Shown here: positions 42,530-51,622 of the stretch, one piece after another
How the letters are laid out: each line of letters starts with the position of its first letter
Numbering within the stretch: the stretch's first letter is position 1
Assembly: GCF_000090795.2 (NCBI RefSeq)
Contig: NW_003546287.1
Span: 7,583-59,204 of the forward strand
Direction: 5' to 3'
Source: Amphimedon queenslandica
Taxonomy: Eukaryota > Porifera > Demospongiae > Haplosclerida > Niphatidae
Length of the DNA: 51,622 nucleotides
Position numbers and translations under genes: made by a program
Notes under the pieces: generated by a model
Told to the model about the DNA's origin: nothing
The model's database searches: none
The model's input: only the letters and a program-made list of their open reading frames with translations

Positions 42530-44336
42530 TTATCGTATGCTCATAGTTTGCTGCATGACTCATCCACTCTATTTTGCAACATCATGCACTTACATATAGT
42601 TAACTATAATATGAACTTACCTCCAAACTTATTTTGCCTAGCATATTCCGCAACTGAAACATAAACAGCATGTTTTATTGATATTGAAAATGATAGATTT
42701 AAAAGATTTATGCTTTATGTCTCTAAACTTTAATTTTCGGCCCATCATCTATATGAACAATGTCGAAACGAAATTATAAGTCATTGCACTAGAGTAGCAC
42801 TTCAAAAATCACTGTAGCAATATTTCTTACTGTAGGATCTGTGGTACTGCTGATAGAGGTTTGACAAAAGTTATGACTCATTTTTGTGTAAGTGTGCATT
42901 CACTAACACAGGAGTATTGAATAAGATTTGAAAGTATGCTATTGCAATGCAAGCCTACTTATAGTTGTCTGGTATGCTATGTGAGTTATAGGTACAAAAC
43001 TGTATTTATGCAAGTTATTACTGAGAATAGTCAATTCATACGTGGATTGCATGAGTAATTGCATATTTTGATAATTACAACAAATAATAGTACAAATATA
43101 CATCATTATTAATAATAAGGGCTATCTCAGATGCAAACAGCCTTGCAAATATGCTTTTTCAAAGTCCTTTGGCTGCCTCTTGAAGCAATAAAATGTAATT
43201 AAATTCCTTGGACACAATTATTTGTGACGCACATCCACTATTTATTGCCATGGGATCATGTGAGCTGCTTTCAATCCCTTTTAACTCTAATATCTATGCT
43301 TTAACTTCATCAAAAATTAACACTCCTACTTTCTTTGACTTTTTATGCCTTTGGCCTTAATTTTCTGACAATGAATTAGAAATTGAGAGACCTGTTCAAC
43401 AATACAATCATTGCTTGCACCAGGTTAGAGTAAGAAAGCTCCTTTGTGCGATTGCATTGTTGAGCGACATGGAACCTGCAATGTATTAAAAGACTGACGA
43501 GTCAAATCACTATGCTGCTGGGCTAAGGCAGAGAACAGCTAAGGCTATAACAGCTAAGGCTATAACAAATCAAATTGTAAATGTTACATACATGAATGAA
43601 TTTAAATACCATTTCTTATTGTCAATCTATTACTTCTTTTATCAACAGCTAGAAGTAATGAATCAGATTTAATATTGATTAAACACATTTCCAAACTTAC
43701 TGTTATTGTCTTAATCTTTCTTGAACTATGAATGTACTGCCCGCTTATCAGTTGCCTAAACTTCTCTCATTCTTTCTCCTACACCATGACGGTCTCCTTT
43801 AAACAACTAGGCAAGTTCTTGAGAGCATTTACTCTGTACAGTAGATACCACCTGACTCATCTCTTCATGCTGGTCATTGTTTAATGAAAGTTCTGTATCA
43901 TCTACATATTTCCTTAATTTCCGTACATCACTGTCTCTCGTTATCTTTACATTCCTTGTTCTCTTTTAACTGACTTTCTGGGGACATATAACTTAGGCAT
44001 GCTCATGATTATGCACTACACCTCTTCACTTTCTTCAAAGGACTTTCAAGACTTAAACGTTTCATTTGATGAATGAAGTCATTCTTTAATCTACTGTATT
44101 GGCGGCAAAAAACAGATTCTAACTCTTGAGGTTACTGGCACAAATTTACTTAATTCAAACCACATTGGGCACAAATTAGAAAAATACGAAAAACGGACTT
44201 TCAGTTTTACGAAGGCTCATTGGATCAAAGCAAACATTATTATAATACTCATGATAAGTAGCTTCTGCCATCCCTGGGCAGAACTTAAATGTAGCAGAGT
44301 AGGGAGAATATTTCTTTATCAATAAAATCAAGAAAT
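42530..44336. other. largely non-coding interior of the P-like gene
   Basis: Apart from the short minus-strand block near 43760-43930 I see no supported exon. AGCTAAGGCTATAAC is tandemly duplicated near 43535-43566. Confidence 0.35.
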
Positions 44337-44579
44337 TTAAGATCTGGAGAAAATATGCTCTACCTCTTGAAACAAAATATGTTCATTATATTTGTGTGGT
44401 TTTTTCTCATGGCGAGTAAAAAGGATTCTACACCGAGGCATTGGACCTAAGGGTGGTTGATCATTCAGTATTCTGTGATGAACTAAGAGAGCTGGTTCTT
44501 TATCAATCTCAGTCGTAAACACAACAAAGCCATCCTTTTTTTCTATTGTCATGCTAAGCATCCATTTCATCTTGCTTTA

Positions 44580-44860
44580 TGACTAACCACGCCTTGTGAC
44601 ACACCCAAGTGCAATAATATTTAATATTCAAGACAAAAATTAACACTTCTGGTGCCAATAAAAGAATGCCGGAGCAACATGGATTGTAACATTTAGCAGT
44701 TACACAGACATACAGTAAGTGTACATATGACTGTTAGACACTCTCCCATCCCTATTATGTACTCTTGCCATCAGCTTGCGAGATATAAAATAAGTGTACA
44801 TAGGACTGTTAGACATTCTCCCTTCCCTATTATGTACCCTTGCCGTCAGCTTGGAAGATG
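44580..44860 (-). repeat. right inner inverted segment with a two-copy tandem unit
   Basis: This is the inverted counterpart of 34435-34642, containing GACTAACCACGCCTTGTGAC and AGCAACATGGATTGTAAC. Here the part AAGTGTACAT(A)xGACTGTTAGACA...TGTAC(T/C)CTTGCC.TCAGCTTG is present twice in tandem (about 44716-44783 and 44792-44860), but only once in the left copy. The minus-strand P-like frame starts immediately inside it. Confidence 0.75.
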
Positions 44861-45030
44861 GAGCTAGTGGTGGCTAGTAAGGGAAATAAGTTTTGTACTG
44901 CCATCATGTAGGGCTGTATAATATAGTAATACCTTGATATTCAAATCATGACAATTCGGTATTCATGTTTACATAAACACATTAATAGATTATTCCATAA
45001 TATCGAATACAAGCAGTCTTATATAGGTGG

Positions 45031-46268
45031 TAGCCTATATGTAGAGTTGAGGTTAGTTTTTCAAGATGGCGGCTAATTTTATACTTTTCAAACGATTATA
45101 ACTCTTCTATCTTACCTTGTACGGCTTTATAAATGGTTTACATGTGTTCTGCTGTACTAAGTGATTCTCCTGGTACCTTAAAGTGGATCGCAATGTAGTG
45201 GGAGCAAATCTCAATAATAGGACCAAATTCAAATTTCTGCAAAATTCTTCTGACTTTTTCTTTGCTTTATCTTCTTCTGTCAACACAAATCTTCAGAACT
45301 ACAAAGCCTCTTGTGATGGCTTTTACATCATTCCTTTGAGCATGTGTCTAGGACAAGACAAGTGCCTTTATTATCTCACTTAGTTAAAGTTTAAGAACTA
45401 ATTACTTGGGCATAATCTATTACACCCCTTTTTTGTTTCAGACACCATCCTGAAATAAATGATCACGCGTGAAGTTGCCACAGCTACATTACTGTATGGT
45501 AGGCTTCATATTCTCGCTGTATTCGTCTCATGGTCTTTACCAATGTTATTTCACTCGCAAGGAGTGCTCACTTTTCCGATCAAGAGATTACCAGTTGCTC
45601 AAAATAAGAAATTACCAGTTCTTTTAAGTGCTAATTGGTAAATGATTTAAATGTAAAATTTAAGGTTTACTTTTAAATTGGAGTGAAATTAAGGTTACAG
45701 CTGCTTAGTATAAGCTGCTCAAGTTCATTTAGTCACCTGCTTCTGAAGTACTACAACGTATTCTTCTTGGTGCTACTATCATATGATATGGGTGATATAA
45801 CAATAGGTAGCAGTAGAGTTTGTCATCATAATTATGTGCATCCTGCATACTTGGTGTTACGGTACATGTACTTCTTTCTGGTTTCAATGTTACAAGAATT
45901 TTGTTTGTGATAATGGTACAAGAAGGAAGTGAAAAAGAAAGAGCAATTTAATTGGGAATAAAACTATAAGAAAAAACTATAATAGGCAGTAAATAGAAGA
46001 TTTTAAAGATAAGAGATCAAATGCCAAAGCATACTACCGTATTGAAGGAAATTTTGGAGGTAGTTAAATTTGCAAATTTGGCATTTTGATAGCCATTCGC
46101 CAAAATAAAAATTTGCCATTTTGAACCATTATACGCATGCTCAATGGCATGTGGCCACAAATTCGCCAAATTAAAATTCGCCATATACCAAAATTTCGCA
46201 ATTTGCCAAAATTTAGTCCCTCCAAAATTTCCTTCTGTATGGTATATAAGGCAGTGTAACAGGGTTAG
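45031..46268 (-). repeat. right outer inverted arm
   Basis: Inverted counterpart of 32139-33142, interrupted near its outer end by the MITE at 46037-46242; removing that MITE restores the match (GTATGC...TATATAAGGC against the left arm). Open frames here (45183, 45459, 45683) fall wholly within the repeat and have no recognised domain. Confidence 0.8.
46037..46242. mobile_element. TA-flanked MITE nested in the right arm
   Basis: Ends CCGTATTGAAGGAAATTTTG and the complement of CCATACAGAAGGAAATTTTG; TA on both sides (46035-46036 and 46243-46244). The 206-bp body is rich in AAATTTTG/CAAATTT and GCCA words, so most of it can fold on itself. Confidence 0.8.
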
Positions 46269-46649
46269 AAGGAAAGATAGCATATTTAAGGAAATATAAT
46301 ACATTAAACCATGGATATGTATTGCAAAAGTGTTAAACTTGGTACAACAGAAACCAGAGTACTAAGTCAATCAATTATGCGAAGAAACGTTACTATTTGA
46401 ATCCTGTGTCGAAAATGTTAGGGTCCTTCAATTACTGAAAGGTAAAATACAATAAAGATTCAGTGCCTAAAAGGTTCAGCTCCTCACAATATTTATAGAA
46501 AGCTCATTCACAAAACCTAATGCCTATTAAAAATCAAAGAACATTTTTAACAAAATCTGGACCCACAAAAACAAAACTCCTTAAATGGCATTATGATAGT
46601 AAAAGCGCAAAATGACGTGGCTTGAAGAATAAATTTTTGAGCTTCCAAT

Positions 46650-48180
46650 AACAAAATGGATAAACTTATTTTACAATTTATTGCGTTGAAAGGTCTAGAA
46701 TTTGAGAACATATCGTATGACAGTAAATGTAATGCTACATCAAATATATTGTTACAAATCAGTTTTGACCCCACATCCCACACTGTAGGTGTATTGATAC
46801 TTGCATCAAATAGCATTAGGAAATTGAAGTTAAATAGCTTTAGTGACTTCGTTGAGTAATGTCACTCAAAAAATAGTGAGCTTATAAATCATGATATTTG
46901 TGTCCTAATGATATCTGTTATAGCCAAGTAGATACTCCAATTTTAATCCTTGTTGATACTAATGGCATCTGTTATGTAACTGGGATTGTTGATGTGTCAT
47001 GCATTAATAGAATAGAAGAATGTAATGATGATGATAGTGAAACTGAAGATGACAATTGTAATAATATTACAATGTACACAAAGCTTTACCACAAATGGCA
47101 CTGTACAGACAGGTAAAAGCCATTTTCTATTATTGAAGTGAGACAATATTTTGATGAACCCATTAAACAATTGAGTAAGGATATGACAAGATCCCTGCAT
47201 GCTGGAAAAATATTTCAAGTGCATAAACATGATTACTCTTATAATCCATACATAACAGTAATTGTTAAAAAAGATAAAATAATTTTTGAAAATTATTTTT
47301 AACATTTAGAAATAGTTTGTGAAAGGTTAGGCCATCCTATTGTTTGTTATAGTAATGACACTGAATGTAAAGCATGCTGCACATTTTACGCAATGCATCC
47401 TTCCTTATCCATTGTTGAGATGCCTTAGGCCTGGTTTACATGACTACATTTTAAAGTAAAACGGATATATTTTTAGCCAGATAAGGGTTTCGTTTACACT
47501 AAAACACAAGAAAACGTATATCAAATCCGAACAAAAAAAAACGAATACCAAAACAGATAACTCTATAAATGAATGATAAAGTCCAATAAAAACGCAGCTG
47601 CTGGATTAGTGTAAACACCTGAAAACAGTAATAGCAAAAACGATGCAGATTAGGCTAGCGTCATCGTGTAAACGAGGCCTTAAATAACACTATTATGTTG
47701 ATAAAAATGCCATTTAACAATAGATATAATTGATTCTCCCTTGCTGATGGTCATATAGCACAATTAATAAATTTTAAATTTAAAGAAGCCGATGAAACTA
47801 AATTTGATACTGTTTATTATTATATTAATGATAATGGAGAAGATGACCAATTTAGAATAAGAAACTGGAATACCGTACAAGATATTCAGTATTCAGAAGC
47901 TATTGATGAACTTAAGAGAGCTTTGTCTGATCTGGCTGTTAATGCTTGCTATACCTGTTAGAGGCTTTTAAGAAAAAAATCTGTCACTGAACCTAAATTT
48001 AGATAGCAATGTTTGAAATATCCTATTAGATTACATTAGACATAATGATCCCACAGCATTAAGTAAAGTTATGTATATTTGTAATCCTATTATTAGGAAA
48101 AACAAAGTTTCAGGACATTGTGTGCTCAATTGTTTACAGTGTGAGCCACTACCCAAAGAATTTGAAAATTTGGATACTTG
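46650..48180 (+). pseudogene. degraded plus-strand coding region, family unknown
   Basis: Open stretches in changing frames keep protein-like composition: QFIALKGLEFENISYDSKCN (from 46656), TPILILVDTNGICYVTGIVD (46931-46990), IEVRQYFDEPIKQLSKDM with HAGKIFQVHKHDYSYNP (47134-47248), CERLGHPIVCYSND..CKACC (47320-47385) and, past a MITE, LADGHIAQLINFKFKEADET with KFDTVYYYINDNGEDDQFRI (47740-47860) and AIDELKRALSDLAV. C-x-x-C-C-type cysteines are present, but no family is recognised. The MITE at 47428 and many stops show it is dead. It could be a transposon gene or a processed host pseudogene. Confidence 0.35.
47428..47679. mobile_element. TTA-flanked MITE, GGCCTSGTTTACA ends (Harbinger-like)
   Basis: Left end GGCCTGGTTTACATGAC; the right end in complement reads GGCCTCGTTTACACGAT. 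TTA stands on both sides (47425-47427 and 47680-47682). A 3-bp TTA/TAA duplication is the hallmark of PIF/Harbinger insertions. The 252-bp interior has repeated GTGTAAAC/GTTTACAC words and the block shared with 17407-17603. Confidence 0.75.
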
Positions 48181-50995
48181 AAAGGGTCAGTCCGGTGTAT
48201 TATTGGTGAATTTTTTTATTGCCTTAATAAGATTGCCTGACCATAATAACAATGTATTCCAACTCCCATTGTCTAACAATTTTTTCACTAAGATATGAGC
48301 CTTCCAAAATGCTCAATTTTCGTTACTTCCTGTCGATGGTTGTGGCGAAATGTGACATCACTACAGGATTAGATGCGGCTAAATCCATTCCTTTCAAGTG
48401 GGAAAAAATCCTACCTCTCATGCCTAGTAAAGTAATAACACTGATTTGAAGATGGGGATCAATATCTTTCATTATTCTAAGCTTGCAAGTGCAAAAGAGT
48501 ACCATGATACCACAAGTAGGCAAATTTTTTTGTTTTGCTATTTTGATTCTTTTTGTTGCAGTTCCATGCTTAGAATAACAAGTGCACCATAGCACATGCC
48601 CTCGCCACTAAAGAGACATGTGAAGATCTTATATATAAGTTATAATTATGATGTTAAAAGGGCTATTATAAGCCCCCAAAAAATTTTTGCTTAGTTCATG
48701 ATACACAAAAAGGTTTCCATAAATTTGTACTCCAAAAATGTGAAATTTTGATAAAAGTATTGTGGATGTACAACCCAACTTTGAGGCTCCACCTCTTTCT
48801 TTTACAAATTTTATTTTAGATGCATCAATTTGCAATGCATGTCTCATAAAAACTTTGTAGCGTTAATGCATTTCTCACAAATAATAATCTGTTTTGGCAG
48901 GAAATGGCAGAATATATACTAAATCATTGCAGGCACAAGCACACCTCGAGGCACACCCAACTGACAGTATCCATGCTTACATCATCATACTTAAGACTCC
49001 ACTCCATCTTTCTTATAGTTTGAGATCTGAAAGATGTAGCCATCATAGTTATTTCATTTTTAATATTTTAAACAGCTGAAATTTAAAATCACCTGTCTGC
49101 CTGTTAACTTCACACCATCCACCATTTTGCTTTCATGAGCATGCTCTATTTCATTTCCCGCCAAAATTTATTTGCCACACCTATTTAATTTGGTGCTATG
49201 ATTTGAAAAATTTTAGTTTTTCAACTACAACAAATTAACAGCCATCATCAGCAGTCATCAAAGGTAGGCCTCGTGAAAGAATAAATTGATGTTATAAAAA
49301 CTATAATAATAGTGACAATAATAATAATAATAATAATAATGATTTTTAAAATGTAAAGACAAAAGTCACATCAACTATAAGGAATGCACATTTAAAGGCT
49401 GACTGCAACTTGTACAGGAACTATAAATTAAATTTAGAGTTAATAGTTGTAAACTAAATGACAATTCCACAAGCTATATGACAGACAGTGATAGGAACAG
49501 TTTTGCATTATTAAAACAGCATAAAATTTGATTCAATAAATGGTTATAAATAAATTTTTAAAGAGATTTAAAGGAGAGAGAGATCTAGAAAGCAAAGATG
49601 ATTTCACTAACAAACCACAATTGAAGCAGAAATGTGTAGTACTAAACAGACAGCTGTACTCGTACCTAGACCAGTGGTTCTAGTAGTTTATCACTGAAGG
49701 AGACATACGGTTAAACATATTAAAATCATCAGGAGAATGTATTATACATGTAATGAAAATTATACATTACATTAAAGGTACTAAATTTAATTTAATGAGA
49801 CAATTTTTATATGTCTATGAAGTGAGCTTGCAATGTACCAGTATTAGACAAAATTAATGTAATTGTTTTTATTATTTTATATGACCAATTATAAGATAGT
49901 AATTGGAGGTACAACAATTAAATTGTGATTGTAATGCAACCAAGAAATTCATTCATCACAAAAGAATGGCCATGAAGAATAAATAAGATTTTCAAATCTA
50001 TAACATCGATAATAATAAGAGAAAAAGTTAAGTTTTGTGATACATTTTTATTGTGATTAATTTTTCTTATTGTGACTGTTTATTTATTATCCTCATTAAT
50101 ATTCATAATTATTTATAATTGTTTTAATTTTAATTTATATGACTGTATTATTGTGGTCAGAATTATAGCTCATCACTTGCTACTTTGCTACTAAAGTTGC
50201 TCCAACTCCAAGTGAAATAGTGTTTCTAAGTTCTTATTCCCCAATTGGACTCCCATAGTGATGATCTCCCAAAGACCTCTGATAATAAGGCTGACGCCTC
50301 TGATAATAAGGCTGACGCTTTTCTTATAAACCCTTGTCCTAAATCTATCCAAAAATAAGTTTTACAAGCCCAGTGGACCACCACCACCTCCTCCTCCACC
50401 TACACCTCTACTGGCCATACTGACAGCCAAGTCTGGCCAGACTACAGACAGCCTAAACATTGTGAGTGGACATCATGGCCTGCATTAGATTGAGTGTGAC
50501 TTAAATGATAACTAGCAAAATTAATTTTATTTCATACATGCTTTCTCTTTTTTAGGCCATACTACACAATCTAGTTTAATGAGAAGTTGTAAGACATTCT
50601 CTAGTCTCACGGTCTGCATTTAGACAATATATATAATTAACTATTATTGTAAATTTTTTTGTAAAATTTTTTGTAATAGTGTTATGTTAAGTGTATCTTG
50701 AAATAAGAAAATTTCATTCTTGTATGGCCTAGACAAATATTAAGCTTATAAATATTTTGCAAATACAAGAATATTCTGTTATTCATTGTATGAATTCTAA
50801 TTGAATTTATATTATCATGAATTTTATCAGACATTGCACGTGTATACACGAAATTCATGTATTTACACGAAATTTACAATATAAAGTAAATACATGTATA
50901 TACATGATAATGTAAAAGTAGCTACACGATAACAAATAATTAAAGTTATTAATAATTAATTAATTAAGGAAAGCCACACCTACTCATTAGAAAGC
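48180..50995. other. unassigned AT-rich stretch with simple repeats
   Basis: No gene is supported. Contents: an AAT microsatellite at about 49316-49340; a 21-bp tandem duplication at 50277-50318; a short Pro-rich plus-strand frame at 50365-50450 (PSGPPPPPPP then TPLLAILTAK), which may be an exon; and alternating GTGTATACACGAAATT/ATACATGTATATAC palindromic words at 50835-50935. Inverted or hAT-like ends for the downstream transposase were not found. Confidence 0.4.
50277..50318. repeat. 21-bp tandem duplication
   Basis: Two adjacent identical units of CTCTGATAATAAGGCTGACG plus C. Confidence 0.9.
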
Positions 50996-51622
50996 ATGGC
51001 AGTGACTGTGAAGTATTAAGAGTTCTTCCATTTGCCATTGGCAAAGCTGTCCAAGGCATCAGAATGTCTAGCAAAGTGTAAGTTTTGCCCTGATGGCACA
51101 CAGCCATACAAATATACTTTGACAACGAAGGGCAACCTACTCAAGCACTTACAGTCATCTCACAAGCAGCTGTTGAAAGAACACAGAAAGGAGAGGGAGA
51201 AAGATCGAATGCAGCACCAGTTAGATGCGTCCAGGACTCAATTGAAGTTAACTGATACTGGCACTGGGAATTTTTCTAAGCAAGATATGATCGTTACCTC
51301 AATTGTCAAGAATCTAGTTGGAGCAGATGGTATGGCAATACAGGTATTTGAGAGAGACTGGTTTAGACAGTTCCTACACGATGTAGAACCTCGTTTTAAA
51401 CCTGTATCACGAGTAGCCATTAAGGGAAAGCTTTCTAATTTGTATGAAGATCGGCAACAGTTAACACAGAAATTATCTAATATTTCATTCAAGCCTACAG
51501 TCACATTAGATTTCTGGACAGGACGAGGTGGGCGAAGTTTCATGGGCTGTACCATTCACTTTATTTATGACAACGAGTTGGTGCAACACATGCTTTTTTT
51601 CAGAGAAGTCCCACCACCGCTA
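50996..51622 (+). CDS. hAT-family transposase with BED zinc finger, 5' part
   Basis: An ATG at 50996 is followed by MAVTVKY and a TAA at 51017-51019, after which the same frame is open to the window end (51020-51622, 201 codons). EFFHLPLAKLS then CKFC..........TLTTKGNLLKHLQSSH gives the C..C...H....H BED finger at about 51074-51160. A basic linker (KEHRKEREKDR) leads to VKNLVGADGMAIQVFERDWF and FRQFLHDVEPRFKP, the usual hAT N-terminal helical block, then PTVTLDFWTGRGGRSFMG, where the Asp of LDFWT lies at the first catalytic acidic position. The TAA may be a real defect, or the start may lie elsewhere. ZBED-like elements share this layout. The C-terminal dimerisation region lies beyond the window. 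Confidence 0.85.

Larger units (their letters stand above)
39551..44570 (-). pseudogene. P-element/THAP9-like transposase, multi-exon remnant
   Basis: Right to left: a 77-codon frame (44570-44337) with no recognised motif; NNDQHEEMSQVVSTVQ...GVGERMRE (about 43900-43760); IYRNFQWEAFISHFKIEVFG (about 42480-42420), reminiscent of THAP9-like central regions; RTLRYYTNYIK and IINEVHIKEYLVYDKHTG (about 41080-40990), the TNP RNase H-like start; LSGFKVISTTFDGASVNRQL with KVANPYSEDN (40667-40530); and NPNVHEFCKGTQALKVINNF then CRPPVKGNCR (about 39711-39610), the C-terminus. The first catalytic acidic position, D.(M/V).(I/L), is Asn here, and the (F/A)DGAS.N block is retained. It would cut and join transposon ends; it is decayed. 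Exon joins were not resolved. Confidence 0.7.
32139..46268. mobile_element. approximately 14-kb unit with 1-kb inverted arms
   Basis: Outer arms 32139-33142 and 45031-46268 are inverted copies over about 1 kb, the right one carrying a 206-bp MITE. A second inverted pair lies further in (about 34435-34642 and 44580-44850). Between them are plus-strand gene fragments (34642-36010 and 38561-39384) and minus-strand transposase-like genes (44570-39551 and about 38350-36170). Exact termini and target duplication could not be fixed; matching sequence begins near ACCCTGTTA. The unit could be one large transposon, or two related insertions in opposite orientation that look like arms. Confidence 0.6.

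Noticed and set aside
32139..46268. Polinton/Maverick identity for the 14-kb unit
   Set aside because: Size and long inverted arms fit, but no protein-primed DNA polymerase, packaging ATPase, capsid or cysteine protease gene was found; the genes seen are P-like and other transposase types.
49316..49340. AAT repeat as a regulatory element
   Set aside because: It is a simple trinucleotide microsatellite with no associated gene.
1..51622. CRISPR arrays, bacterial operons, ribosome binding sites
   Set aside because: No regularly spaced repeats with unique spacers and no prokaryotic gene organisation were seen. Introns and metazoan transposons show eukaryotic nuclear DNA.

Overview
This window looks like nuclear DNA of an AT-rich invertebrate animal, not a prokaryote, plasmid or virus. 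Coding pieces are short and separated by small spliceosomal introns (47 to about 95 bp where I could place both ends with matching phase). The repeat content is metazoan: BEL/Pao and Ty3/gypsy retrotransposons, a Helitron, several cut-and-paste transposons and many TA- or TTA-flanked MITEs. The mixture would suit a sponge or cnidarian, but that is inference and no host species can be named. I found no rRNA, tRNA, CRISPR array or confident host housekeeping gene. Nearly everything recognisable is mobile-element derived and most of it is broken.

Layout. 1-1800: mostly unassigned, with one minus-strand open stretch and a short helix-turn-helix-like fragment. About 1800-5950: a degraded BEL/Pao element (gag knuckle, protease, RT, RNase H, integrase, in order) interrupted by three MITEs. 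About 6630-14520: a Helitron Rep-helicase gene, split at its helicase by a 4.5-kb Ty3/gypsy element (9037-13551) with recognisable LTRs, PBS, PPT and a 4-bp target duplication. 14563-15073: a small inverted-repeat element. 15100-21676: a complete DNA transposon with about 480-bp terminal inverted repeats and a 6-bp target duplication (GTAAGT); it carries a damaged rve/DDE transposase and an intact-looking two-exon gene for a Cys-rich, RING-like protein. 22255-22704: an OTU protease-like gene.

24.7-30.6 kb: a RecQ-like helicase (plus strand) and a DUF6589-type gene (minus strand) converge between two inward-facing Gly/Pro-rich repeats. This may be one mobile unit, and I do not know a described element with this pair. 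30991-32030: an AT-rich inverted-repeat element with another inverted repeat and a hairpin inside it.

About 32.14-46.27 kb: a roughly 14-kb unit bounded by about 1-kb inverted arms, with a second inverted pair inside the first. It holds a P-element/THAP9-like transposase (minus), a second transposase-like gene (minus) and plus-strand fragments of one or two further genes. 46.3-50.9 kb: degraded coding remnants, a Harbinger-like MITE and AT-rich DNA. 51020 to the end: the start of a BED-finger hAT transposase that runs off the window.

The window is therefore a nest of mobile elements. The nesting gives relative ages: the gypsy element is younger than the Helitron, and the MITE at 46037 is younger than the 14-kb unit. 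The least decayed coding unit is the two-exon RING-like gene at 18389-19665, followed by the terminal hAT fragment and the OTU gene.
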